Positions 1 through 8,209 of a stretch of 64,000 bases of DNA are shown one piece after another. Below the pieces are notes generated by a model. That model ran no database searches and was not told the origin of the DNA. It saw nothing but the letters and a program-made list of their open reading frames with translations. Every line of letters starts with the position of its first letter. Position 1 is the first letter of the stretch. Where the stretch lies: positions 1 to 64,000 of the forward strand of contig JAVBWA010000034.1 in the NCBI GenBank assembly GCA_036677685.1, given 5' to 3'. The stretch is from JAQUBU01 sp036677685. Its GTDB lineage: Bacteria; Bacillota; Syntrophomonadia; Syntrophomonadales; Syntrophomonadaceae. The position numbers and the translations under genes are program-made.

Positions 1-21
1 ATTTTATAATTCAATTTCAAA

Positions 22-53
22 GGGGCAGCTGACTCTTTATGGTCATCTGCCCC
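22..53. terminator. Hairpin near the window edge, terminator-like
   Basis: A GGGGCAG arm pairs with CTGCCCC across a loop that itself contains a GAC/GTC pairing. It probably ends a transcript entering from outside the window, but it has no clear T-run. Bases 54-435 hold no gene I can support. Confidence 0.4.
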
Positions 54-435
54 CAAATATACCGCCTTATTTTACATCTATTTGGATTTTACACAAAGTT
101 CGGGATACACCCACACCAATATTGCGTTTCATTTTTCTTGATAAAAAAACATAATTTTATCAGCACTCAGACTATAATTGATTCTTGAAAATGCATTTAT
201 GTTTACCGCTAAACAGATATTTATGTTGTAAACAAAGAATCAACTGGGACTTTTGTAAAAACACATGAAACCGGATGGTGTGGTCCTTACTACAAATAAT
301 TAACCGGAATTGATAGTTGAAAATTATTCTTTGGGGAGTGTCCGCTCTGTGTCCGATAGCTATAATTTACGTTTTATTTGTAATACGCAGCAAGAAACTA
401 TTACTAACCCCACATGCAACTTACTCTTATTATGC

Positions 436-1017
436 TTAAATAAATCCCATGGCCGCTTTGACTTTCTCCATTTGTTCTTTGGATGTACATAATTCTAATA
501 GTTTAAATGCAACACTTGGTGCAGTTTCCGGGCAATAGGAAGTTATTACATTCTTATCAACTACAATAGGTTCATTAATCACGTCAACATTGAATTCTCT
601 TAGTTGCTTTTGGCGTCGTGCATTTCCTAAATGATAGGTAGTTGCCTTACGATTCTTCAAAACTCCGCTTTTACCAACCGGCAAAGCACCAACACAAATC
701 GTAGCAATAAATTTACCTTTTGCATCAAATTCTCTGATTAAATTTAAAAACCTTTCGTCATATGCTTCTTCATAGAATCCATATTCTTCAAAGCCACCTG
801 GGATTGCTAAGGCGTCATAATCATCTGCATTAATTTCAACAATTGTTTTATCTACTAATACAGGAATATTAAAGGCACTCATAACTTGCTTTTGAAATCC
901 ACCAGTAGCAACAGCGACATCAAGACCATAATCGTTTCTTGCCCATCCCATAACATCAACGAAAGCACTAAATTCCATTGTTTCAAAACCCGTTATTAAA
1001 AAAAGTAAAGTTTTCAT
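436..1017 (-). CDS. DJ-1/PfpI family protein
   Basis: This 193-residue protein has the size and fold signature of the DJ-1/PfpI (class I glutamine amidotransferase-like) family. The AIPGGFEEYG loop lies near residues 71-80. The nucleophile elbow ATICVGALPVGKSG places the expected catalytic cysteine at residue 108, and acidic residues E12/E15 sit near the N-terminus where DJ-1 has its conserved glutamate. Family members act as cysteine-dependent glyoxalase/deglycase-like enzymes, chaperones or peptidases; the sequence alone does not choose among these. The residue after the nucleophile is Val, not the His seen in the peptidase-type PfpI triad, so a DJ-1-like rather than protease role is more likely. 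The gene stands alone, with no recognisable operon partner. Confidence 0.85.
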   Translation of the reverse strand: MKTLLFLITGFETMEFSAFVDVMGWARNDYGLDVAVATGGFQKQVMSAFNIPVLVDKTIVEINADDYDALAIPGGFEEYGFYEEAYDERFLNLIREFDAKGKFIATICVGALPVGKSGVLKNRKATTYHLGNARRQKQLREFNVDVINEPIVVDKNVITSYCPETAPSVAFKLLELCTSKEQMEKVKAAMGFI

Positions 1018-1331
1018 GTCTATTCCCCATTACAAAATAAATTATGCTTGCTTCACAAAAGCTAATACCCATTACCCATGAAAAATGCAACTATCAATGA
1101 GAATTTACCTAATAATGTTCAATATAACATATATTACTACACAGTTTATATAGACTGTTCAATAATAATCATCTGAAAATTATTAAAACTTATACTCTGG
1201 ATGCCGGTTCTCGGTCGTTCCGAGCCAGTATCTATGAGGAGAGCGGAATATTGGTTTTATAACCTTTGGCTAACAGATTGCACTTCGCAATACAATTTGC
1301 TATATTAGTGGCAGAATAGGAGGTGTTATTT

Positions 1332-1637
1332 GTGGCAAGAACATCAAATATATTCGCCCGTGTCGAGCCGGAAGTAAAAGAACAGGCGGAGCTTGTTTTA
1401 GAGCAGCTTGGTATCCCGATGTCAAACGCAATCGGACTTTTCCTCAGACAGGTTGTGCTTCAACGAGGCATTCCTTTCGAATTGAAGCTTCCGCAAAGCA
1501 AACCACTGTCAGTGAGTACGCTTAGCGAGGAGCAATTTAATGCTGAGATCGAGAAAGGACTTGCTGATCTGACCGCTGGAAGAGTCGTTTCTGCAGAAAG
1601 CGTTACCGATAGAATGCGTCAGGATTATGGCGTATGA
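1332..1637 (+). CDS. RelB/DinJ-type antitoxin
   Basis: The 101-residue product begins VARTSNIFARVEPEVKEQAE and continues with a ribbon-helix-helix N-terminus and the LGIPMSNAIGLFLRQV segment typical of RelB/DinJ antitoxins. Such proteins bind the operator of their own operon and neutralise a RelE/YafQ/ParE-fold toxin. I place the start at the GTG because AGGAGG lies 8 nt upstream (1318-1323); a GTG at 1323 overlaps that Shine-Dalgarno. The stop overlaps the next ATG (ATGA), the usual antitoxin-toxin coupling. The downstream toxin frame is closed after 21 codons, so this looks like an orphaned antitoxin. Confidence 0.8.
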   Translation: MARTSNIFARVEPEVKEQAELVLEQLGIPMSNAIGLFLRQVVLQRGIPFELKLPQSKPLSVSTLSEEQFNAEIEKGLADLTAGRVVSAESVTDRMRQDYGV

Positions 1638-1699
1638 GCGAATGGATGGTAGTATGCACCGAGCAAGCAGACGGTATTAATATATGGTGGAATATTTAG
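1634..1699 (+). pseudogene. Truncated RelE/ParE-fold toxin remnant
   Basis: A 21-codon frame starts in the ATGA overlap with the antitoxin and reads MSEWMVVCTEQADGINIWWN before a TAG. The opening (W-x-V-V-x-T-E-Q-A-D) matches the usual N-terminus of RelE/ParE/YoeB-type toxins partnered with RelB/DinJ proteins, which run to about 90-100 residues. The remainder is missing, and no continuation is recognisable in the 60 bases before the next gene. It is read as a deleted toxin. Confidence 0.6.
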
Positions 1700-1759
1700 T
1701 GGAGGCGGAGCGCGGCAGGTCAGGGCTTAATACATCCTGATTTATCCCCGGGCTTCTGT

Positions 1760-2260
1760 TTATTTGGTAAGGGCATAAATATAGGAGTCAAAAACCTGGT
1801 CGTTTTTATATATACTCTTTTTCAGAACGCCCTCCAGTTGAAATCCTGCTTTTTCAAGGGCTTTCCGAGAGCCGGTATTGTATGCAAATACTTCAGCATA
1901 GATTCTTACAATATCATACTCTGCAAAGACAAGACTGCAAAGTTGCTTTATAGCTGAACTCATAATACCGTTATTCCAAAATGGTTCCCCCAGCCAGTAT
2001 CCCAATTCTGCGCTCTTGCAGTGAATATCGCTTTGCATAATCGCACCAACAGCACCGACAGCTTCGCTATTAACCACAATAGCTCTGACACATTGACCTG
2101 GTTTATCAGCATAGGTATCTGCATACCACCTGCCATGTTCAATCGTAAACGGATGCGGAAAAAGATTACGCATGTTTCGGGCAATTTTATCGTTATTGGC
2201 ATATTTAGTAATGCTATCTGCATCTTCAGGCTGCCATTCACGTAATTCAAATCTTATCAT
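1760..2260 (-). CDS. GNAT acetyltransferase, RimJ/RimL-like
   Basis: This 166-residue protein opens with MIRFELREWQPEDADSITKY, the strand-helix start of RimJ/RimL-type GNAT N-acetyltransferases. It has the ELGYWLGEPFWNNGIMSSAI acetyl-CoA-binding region near residues 86-105 and the closing YNTGSRKALEKAGFQLEGVL motif near residues 127-146. Family members transfer acetyl groups from acetyl-CoA to protein N-termini or small amines; the substrate is unknown. AGGGAG sits just upstream of the ATG. It is monocistronic. Confidence 0.85.
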   Translation of the reverse strand: MIRFELREWQPEDADSITKYANNDKIARNMRNLFPHPFTIEHGRWYADTYADKPGQCVRAIVVNSEAVGAVGAIMQSDIHCKSAELGYWLGEPFWNNGIMSSAIKQLCSLVFAEYDIVRIYAEVFAYNTGSRKALEKAGFQLEGVLKKSIYKNDQVFDSYIYALTK

Positions 2261-2707
2261 TGATATTCTCCCTTCTGGTCACAGGCCCCATTGTTCTTTG
2301 TTATTTCCGCATCTGTGATGCGTTTCTTTTTATGTTCATGCAGCAGCTATTATCATTATCCCTTAAGCTGAATTTTACCACATGAAATAAATCATATGCA
2401 GGTTTTGCCCTTGTTTGTTAACGCTCCCGGATTGAATTACGCTATAATGGCACCCCCTCAAACTTATCCGGCAATTATGTTGCGCGGTTCTGAGAGATTA
2501 TATCGTGATCGGGGCAATTGAATATGACAGCATCTTTTGGCGGTCTTAGCCCGGAAAATAAAGGGATGCCAGGCTATTGCCTGGTTCCGGATAAATGAAA
2601 GATGCTGGCAATTAATTTCCGAGTTATAACTAACTGCACAAAAACCTCGCTATATCTTGCGATTTAGCGAGGTTTATAATTTAGGAGACGCGTTTTAAAA
2701 AATATAT
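2261..2707. other. Gene-free stretch with nested hairpins
   Basis: No coding region is supported over these 447 bases. A nested structure spans 2529-2606: AGCATCTTT (2529-2537) pairs with AAAGATGCT (2598-2606), CCGGAA (2551-2556) with TTCCGG (2585-2590), and CCAGGC with GCCTGG around a TATT loop (2569-2584). A separate terminator-like hairpin lies at 2643-2674. I do not recognise the nested element as a known riboswitch. Confidence 0.5.
2643..2674 (-). terminator. Terminator of the peptidoglycan-binding hydrolase gene
   Basis: AACCTCGCT and AGCGAGGTT form a perfect 9-bp stem downstream of the stop of the minus-strand gene at 2708-3937. A short A/T-rich tract follows on the minus strand. Confidence 0.6.
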
Positions 2708-3937
2708 TTAGAAGCCGGTACGAAGGTTTTTAGGCATCACAATTGGCTTGTCCGGTATAATTTGATATATTGCCGGAAGAACCGGTCCCTGATCGGTAAT
2801 TTTTTTGCCTGCTGTAAAGGCGCTGTCCGGTAAAACCCGTCGCACTTCTATGAGGCTTGAACCGTACCAGTAGGAAAAATCATTAATTATTCCTATAGCG
2901 GTGGGGTTGTCCGAGCAAGTATTTATTATACAGGGTTTGCCATTAATTATGCCCATGTAGAGAGCTACATGACCTATATGGGTCTTGGCTGGTTCATCGG
3001 AGTTCCAGTAGGTGAATATATCGCCGGGTTTTAATTTTTCTGTGCCTACCAGAGTATATTTTGACGATCCGGGTATTTTAGCCGCATAAACACCCGCAAC
3101 CTTTACCCCTACTGAGCCATAGTTTTTGGCTGCCGAAGTAATGGAATATCCGAAATCTTTGTATACCAGGGAAACAAAATTGGAGCAGTCTATATAACCG
3201 GTGGTAGGATACTTGGTATGCCCATACTTCATATAGCCGTATTCCATGTACCAGATGGCGCGTCCTACCAGAGTCTGAGCCAGGCTGCCGTCAAAGTTCG
3301 CCCGGAAAGCATCAACTACCGGCTTTTCATGGGCATTATAATGACTGATTCTAGCTGCAGTGGGCAGCTTGGCAGAATCAGATACCTTGGGTGAAGACAC
3401 AATCCCTGCTAATGCATTATTCAGAGCAGCCCTGGTTTTCGGACCAACAACTCCATCCGTTTTCAGTCCCTGGGATTCTTGAAAACTCACTACGGCATCA
3501 TAAGTTTTGGAACCAAACCATCCGTCAATACTATTTGTATAAAAGCCTAGCCCGGTAAGATCTTTTTGCAACTGACTGACTTCTGAACCCTCGCTGCCCA
3601 GGGTTAAATCTTGTGAATCACTGGCTTGTGTCAGAGCGGCATTCAGGGCAGCCTTGGTTTTCAAACCAACAACGCCATCCGTTTTCAGTCCCTGGGATTT
3701 TTGAAAACTCACTACGGCATCATAAGTTTTGGGACCAAACCATTCGTCAATACTATTTGTATAAAAGCCTAGTTCGGTAAGATCTTTCTGCAGCTGACCG
3801 ACTTCTGAACCCCTGCTGCCCAGGGTTAAATCTTCCGTACCATAATCACTGGCCTGAGCTGCTAAAGGTATTATCACGACCATAAGCAAAGTTAATACAC
3901 ACCAAAAAAACATTTGCCTGCAACGCAATGCTAGCAT
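2708..3937 (-). CDS. Secreted cell-wall hydrolase with two PG-binding repeats
   Basis: This 409-residue protein has an N-terminal signal peptide (hydrophobic stretch near residues 9-27 ending AQAS). Two tandem peptidoglycan-binding modules (PF01471 type) follow near residues 35-100 and 108-172; each carries LTLGS.GSEV.QLQKDL and FYTNSID.WFG.KTYDAVVSFQ.SQGLKTDGVVG. The C-terminal half contains DCSNFVSLVYKDFGY and THIGHVALYMG, the Cys and His elements of an NlpC/P60- or CHAP-like amidase fold. It probably cleaves peptide cross-links of peptidoglycan outside the membrane. The two repeats are nearly identical, indicating recent internal duplication. AGGAGG precedes the ATG. Confidence 0.85.
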   Translation of the reverse strand: MLALRCRQMFFWCVLTLLMVVIIPLAAQASDYGTEDLTLGSRGSEVGQLQKDLTELGFYTNSIDEWFGPKTYDAVVSFQKSQGLKTDGVVGLKTKAALNAALTQASDSQDLTLGSEGSEVSQLQKDLTGLGFYTNSIDGWFGSKTYDAVVSFQESQGLKTDGVVGPKTRAALNNALAGIVSSPKVSDSAKLPTAARISHYNAHEKPVVDAFRANFDGSLAQTLVGRAIWYMEYGYMKYGHTKYPTTGYIDCSNFVSLVYKDFGYSITSAAKNYGSVGVKVAGVYAAKIPGSSKYTLVGTEKLKPGDIFTYWNSDEPAKTHIGHVALYMGIINGKPCIINTCSDNPTAIGIINDFSYWYGSSLIEVRRVLPDSAFTAGKKITDQGPVLPAIYQIIPDKPIVMPKNLRTGF

Positions 3938-4374
3938 GAGTTCCTCCTTTCAAAAGTCAAGGAATAATATGTTAAATTATTCCTTAATAAGCATGTTTCA
4001 TATGTAACTTTTAAACATTTCCATTTACGCCTCCTTATGCTAACAATTCGGCTCAAATTGTTTACTACCTTTTGGTAAATATGGACAAATGAATCACATC
4101 GAGTCATATAAAGGGCTTTATGGTCGAAATAACCTGGGTTTGAGGCATTTATTGGTAAATATATACATTAGCTTTAATTGTATATTTTTTCATGTCCAAT
4201 CAGGAGGAGTTTAGTCGAATTCGCAGGTGACAGGGTGAGGAGGAACAGGGCCGGGACCAGCAGGTTATCAAATATTTGGTTATAATTATCATAACAATAA
4301 TGTTATAATGAGTTGAAACTGCATGAGGCAGCTAATATGCAGTAAATCAAATGGAGAATTTACATTAAAATAAT
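3938..4374. promoter_or_regulatory. Intergenic region upstream of the ABC/PsuG operon
   Basis: About 440 bases between divergent genes with no supported ORF. GTTATAAT occurs twice (4279-4286 and 4302-4309), with ATAAC in inverse orientation between; the second copy includes a TATAAT that could serve as the -10 of the operon. No convincing -35 was found, so a repressor or activator site is only suspected. Confidence 0.35.
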
Positions 4375-5133
4375 ATGAATCAACTACCCCTTATCCACAT
4401 GGACAATATATGCAAATCGTTCAGTCATGTACGAGCCTTGCACAAAGCCAACTTTTACGCCTACCCGGGAGAAGTTACCGCTTTAGTAGGTGACAACGGA
4501 TCAGGAAAAAGCACCCTCATAAAACTCTTGTGCGGTGTTTTGAAACCGGACAGCGGTCGCATCGTCATTGGCGGCCGGGAATACTCCTCTCTTTCTCCCT
4601 ATCAAGCTATTCAAGAAGGGATAACCACTGTCTATCAGGATTTGGCACTGGATAACCGGCGGGACTGTAGCGGAAATATTTTTTTGGGCCGGGAACTGAC
4701 GAAATACGGTTTTTGGCTGGACAAGCAAGCTATGGTAAGGGAGACGCGAAATCTTTTAAACTATCTGAAGGTTGAAATAGAAGATATTTCCATGGCTGTA
4801 GGATATCTTTCCGGCGGGCAGAGACAGGGTATTGCCATAGCCCGGGCAATGTTAAAAAAATCCCGGATAATCATCTTTGACGAGCCTACCGCTGCCATGG
4901 GCCTAAGAGAAACTGCCCGTATTATGGAGTTGATACGTTCTCTAAAGGAGCAGGGCATAACAGTAATTATGATCAGCCATAATTTATTTCAGGTTTTCGA
5001 TGTCGCAGACCGGATCTGTATCATGAAATCAGGTCAATGTATCGGTTCGGTCCTGGCCAAGGACAGCAGTGCCCAAATGATCAACGATATGATTGTCGCC
5101 AGGGGAGAAATAGAGTGCGGATATGAACAATAG
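4375..5133 (+). CDS. Ribose-type ABC importer, single-domain ATPase
   Basis: This is the ATP-binding subunit of a CUT2 (ribose/fructose/nucleoside-type) ABC importer. Motifs in order: Walker A GDNGSGKST (residues 39-47), Q-loop VYQD near 83, signature LSGGQRQ near 143, Walker B IIIFDEPTA near 163, and the switch histidine in MISHN near 200. At 252 residues it carries one nucleotide-binding domain, unlike the fused two-domain RbsA/MglA proteins (about 500 residues), so it should act as a homodimer as FrcA does. It overlaps the permease gene by 11 bases. Shine-Dalgarno is weak (GGAG 16 nt upstream). Confidence 0.9.
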   Translation: MNQLPLIHMDNICKSFSHVRALHKANFYAYPGEVTALVGDNGSGKSTLIKLLCGVLKPDSGRIVIGGREYSSLSPYQAIQEGITTVYQDLALDNRRDCSGNIFLGRELTKYGFWLDKQAMVRETRNLLNYLKVEIEDISMAVGYLSGGQRQGIAIARAMLKKSRIIIFDEPTAAMGLRETARIMELIRSLKEQGITVIMISHNLFQVFDVADRICIMKSGQCIGSVLAKDSSAQMINDMIVARGEIECGYEQ

Positions 5134-6082
5134 ATATACTCATTTCATTCAACGTTATTCCACCCAATTGCTTTTGATCACAATTCTGGCAGTGCTTTGT
5201 TTACTTTTGACATGGCAGTCGGAATTTTTCATGACGGGAAAGAATATTAAAAATATTCTGGAGGCTATGTCTTTTCGGTTGATTCTGGCTTTGGGCATGA
5301 CTCTGATCATTGTTTCCGGAGCCATAGACTTATCCGCAGGCTCGATCGTCTCTCTTTCCGGCATTATTATTGCTTTAAGTCTGAAAGACGGATTGCCGGT
5401 GGCCCCGGCGTTATTCCTCGGCATTTGCTCCGGCGCGTTGTTGGGCGCAATCAATGGCGTCATTATCCATATCAGCCGGATTAATTCTTTTATCATTACA
5501 TTGGCAACAGCCTCTATTTATCGCGGCCTGGCGCTGATTTTAACCCAGGGCACTACCATTAGCCAGCTTCCTTCAGCCTTCCTATTTCTGGGACGAAGCG
5601 ACGTAGATAAGCTTAATCCGCCGCTGTTTATCGCCGCCGCGCTTTTTATTCTTGCTTTTCCACTGATGCACCGGACAAAATGGGGGCAATACATTCAAGC
5701 CCTGGGCGGCAATGAGGAAGCCTTGCGCCGTTCCGGAGTACGTTGCGGCATTTACCGAACCTCATCCTTCCTTATTTTGGGCGTATGTGCCGCTCTAACC
5801 GGGGTGATCACCGTTGCCAGACTTAACAGCGCCGAAGCCAACGCCGGGATCGGAATGGAGCTTGATGCTATTACCGCAGTGGTTATGGGGGGCACCCTGA
5901 TGTCCGGCGGTAAAATCAGCCTGATCGGGACAGGGACTGCCGTCCTGCTTTTAGGCGTCATTCGCAACGGCCTGACCATTATGAGCGTATCCTCTTTTTA
6001 TCAGCAATTTCTGATCGGTTTGATCTTGCTCGTTTCCGTTATATTTTCAGAAGCCAAAGAAAGGCAAAAAATGCTGCTGTAA
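5123..6082 (+). CDS. Ribose-type ABC importer permease (RbsC-like)
   Basis: This 319-residue membrane protein has about nine hydrophobic segments and the RbsC/BPD_transp_2 signatures GMTLIIVSGAIDLSAGSIVS near residues 59-78 and SGVRCGIYRTSSFLILG in the cytoplasmic coupling region. It forms the transmembrane pore that works with the upstream ATPase and the downstream binding protein. Start and stop overlaps with the ATPase gene indicate translational coupling. The family moves pentoses, hexoses, autoinducer-2 and, in the BMP-linked branch, nucleosides; the neighbouring PsuG homologue suggests a ribosyl compound. Confidence 0.9.
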   Translation: MNNRYTHFIQRYSTQLLLITILAVLCLLLTWQSEFFMTGKNIKNILEAMSFRLILALGMTLIIVSGAIDLSAGSIVSLSGIIIALSLKDGLPVAPALFLGICSGALLGAINGVIIHISRINSFIITLATASIYRGLALILTQGTTISQLPSAFLFLGRSDVDKLNPPLFIAAALFILAFPLMHRTKWGQYIQALGGNEEALRRSGVRCGIYRTSSFLILGVCAALTGVITVARLNSAEANAGIGMELDAITAVVMGGTLMSGGKISLIGTGTAVLLLGVIRNGLTIMSVSSFYQQFLIGLILLVSVIFSEAKERQKMLL

Positions 6083-6200
6083 TTTATTTATGAATTTATA
6101 AGTTATTGAACAGATAATCAGAAGGGGGCGATGTCATCTATGATACTTTGACAGATATTTTTTTACGGATACATTCAAAAAAGTATGAGGAGGAAACAAG

Positions 6201-7277
6201 ATGAAAAAATTATTATCTCTGGTCCTGGCCCTGGTAATGTGCGCCGCTTTGTTGGCAGGTTGCTCCGGTTCGAAGCAGGAACCGACCAAAACCGAGCCAA
6301 AACCGGCTGCGGAGAATAATCAGGCATCTCCGTCTGCGGCCATGCTACAGGAAATTGAAAAATCTTTGATGACTCAGTTGGCCCCGCTGCCGGAAACAGG
6401 CAAAAACGAGAAAATCGGTGTACTGATCATTTCCTTGACCAACTCTTTTTGGGCTAATATGAAAACCTGCTATGAAGAGGCCGGGAAAGACCTGGGCATC
6501 GATGTTGAAGTAATGACGGGAACCACCGAAGGCGACACCACTTCCCAGCTTGAGACGCTCATGACCATGGCCACCAAGGGATATGACGCCGTAATCATTT
6601 CACCCATTAATCCTACTAATTTGATTCCCGGTATAATCCAGTGCAATCAGAACAATATCAAAGTAATCAACTTGGGACCGGGGGTTGACACACAGGCATT
6701 GGAAGACGCCGGCGGACATCTTGACGGAAAAATCACCGTTATGTTCGAAGATCAGGGCCGGCTATGTGCGGAAGACATGATCAAACGCTTAAACAACGGC
6801 GGAAAAGTTGCAATTTTACAGGGCCTTGCCGGAGCCGCCCAAAGTGAAGGCAGATCTGCCGGAGCCAAAAAAGTATTTGAGGCTGCCAAAGATATAGATT
6901 TGGTTGCAGTACAGCCCTGCGACTGGGATGCCACTCTGGCTTACGATGCAACCAAGGCCATTGTTCAGGCCAACACCGATCTGAAAGGGATTTTTGCCTG
7001 CAATGACGTCATGGCGCTGGCCGCTGTAAAAGCTTTGAAAGCCGAAGGCAAATCCGATGTGCTGGTTTACGGCGTTGACTTTACTGCCGATGCCCAGGCC
7101 TCCATAAAAGCCAAAGAAATGATGGGCACTATGACCTATTCCAGTGCTATTTATACCAAAGCTGCAGAACTGTATGCCATGAAACTGGTTCAAGGTCAGA
7201 CTGTCCAGGGACCTATATACACGCCCATTACTTTAGTAACTCAGGATAACATAGCGGATTTCGATGGCTGGAAATAA
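6201..7277 (+). CDS. Sugar-type ABC importer substrate-binding lipoprotein
   Basis: This 358-residue protein has a lipoprotein signal (LVMCAALLAGCSGS, with lipid-acceptor Cys near residue 21) and a periplasmic-binding-protein type 1 fold (peripla_BP_4/RbsB type): KIGVLIISLTNSFWANM near residues 72-88, GYDAVIISPINPTNLIPGI near 130-148 and FACNDVMALAAVKAL near 262-276. It should capture substrate outside the membrane and deliver it to the permease. GAGGAGG precedes the ATG at good spacing. Its last codons overlap the psuG-like gene by 14 bases, tying transport to that enzyme. The ligand cannot be read from the sequence. Confidence 0.9.
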   Translation: MKKLLSLVLALVMCAALLAGCSGSKQEPTKTEPKPAAENNQASPSAAMLQEIEKSLMTQLAPLPETGKNEKIGVLIISLTNSFWANMKTCYEEAGKDLGIDVEVMTGTTEGDTTSQLETLMTMATKGYDAVIISPINPTNLIPGIIQCNQNNIKVINLGPGVDTQALEDAGGHLDGKITVMFEDQGRLCAEDMIKRLNNGGKVAILQGLAGAAQSEGRSAGAKKVFEAAKDIDLVAVQPCDWDATLAYDATKAIVQANTDLKGIFACNDVMALAAVKALKAEGKSDVLVYGVDFTADAQASIKAKEMMGTMTYSSAIYTKAAELYAMKLVQGQTVQGPIYTPITLVTQDNIADFDGWK

Positions 7278-8052
7278 GCCCCGCTTCCTGATTGAAACCG
7301 CCCTTCTCACTCATGGCCTGCATTCTGTCAGCGACCGGCTTCTGGTAGAAAAATGGGAACCGGACCCAGGCTGCCTGGTCTGGGTGGAGAAGGGAAGTGT
7401 CCGCTTGGGAGAGATTAGGGAATATATCCCGTTTCGCAACCGCAGTGCGGATCTTATCCGCATCGATTGCTTTACCCTGGAAAAAGCCCTCGCAACAGGA
7501 CTGTCCGGTGCCTTGACGGCCTCGGGCACCATGGCCGTTTGCTCTGAATTGGGAATATCTCTGGCTGTCACTTGCGGTATGGGAGGAATCGGAGATATTC
7601 GCGATGAATTGATTTCTCCCGATTTGCCGGCGCTAAGAGATTTGCCGGCAGCTCTTATTGCCACCTCGCCCAAAGATATGCTGGATATTCCGGCCACCGT
7701 CAATTGGCTGTTGAATAAAGGAGTCCGTATTTACGGAAGAAATACCCCTTCATGTACGGGGTTCATGTTCAGGCATGATCCTGTTCGGATTACCGGTATT
7801 TATAACGGAGAGTTTCACTGTAAAAAGATGCTGCTTTTTAATGAAATTCCTATTGAAAAACGCTTGCAGGATGCCGGCATTTTACCCAGGGCGGTAGCCG
7901 CGGGAAAAGAAGCGGAAGCACAAGGGCGCTACTATCACCCGGCGGCCAATAATATGATCGATTTACTTTCGAACGGGCAATCATCCTTGCTGCAATTGGA
8001 TTCGCTTATCGCCAATGCCAGGTGGGCTCAAATAATTAGCTGCAACTCATAG
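7264..8052 (+). CDS. PsuG-like pseudouridine-5'-phosphate glycosidase homologue
   Basis: This 262-residue protein follows the pseudouridine-5'-phosphate glycosidase (PsuG/IndA) pattern from end to end. ETALLTHGL is at residues 11-19, SGALTASGTMAVCSELGI at 81-98, CGMGGIGDIRDE at 104-115, IATSPKDMLDIPATVNWL at 132-149 and LLFNEIPIEKRL near 190-201. PsuG reversibly splits pseudouridine 5'-phosphate into uracil and ribose 5-phosphate through a lysine Schiff base; K137 in SPKDMLDI fits that lysine. It is shorter than the usual roughly 300 residues, and the GYGTDEFPAFY-type loop is replaced by IYGRNTPSCTGFMF, so the aglycone may differ. No PsuK-type kinase is nearby. It is the last gene of the ABC operon. 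Confidence 0.75.
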   Translation: MAGNKPRFLIETALLTHGLHSVSDRLLVEKWEPDPGCLVWVEKGSVRLGEIREYIPFRNRSADLIRIDCFTLEKALATGLSGALTASGTMAVCSELGISLAVTCGMGGIGDIRDELISPDLPALRDLPAALIATSPKDMLDIPATVNWLLNKGVRIYGRNTPSCTGFMFRHDPVRITGIYNGEFHCKKMLLFNEIPIEKRLQDAGILPRAVAAGKEAEAQGRYYHPAANNMIDLLSNGQSSLLQLDSLIANARWAQIISCNS

Positions 8053-8058
8053 TATCAA

Positions 8059-8100
8059 GAGAAGCCTTTATGGGGATAATCAATGAAGGCTTCTCTTTTT
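8059..8100 (+). terminator. Terminator of the ABC/PsuG operon
   Basis: AGAGAAGCCTT pairs with AAGGCTTCTCT (8059-8069 and 8086-8096) and is followed by a T-run. It ends the four-gene transport/PsuG operon. Confidence 0.8.
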
Positions 8101-8209
8101 AACTTTCCATTTGAACCTTCTTATATCCTTGTGTTCAAAAGCTTAATGACGGTTGTGGGGGAAGCAGAGACATGGAGACGGAAGATTTTTATCCATTTAC
8201 ACTAGGAAT

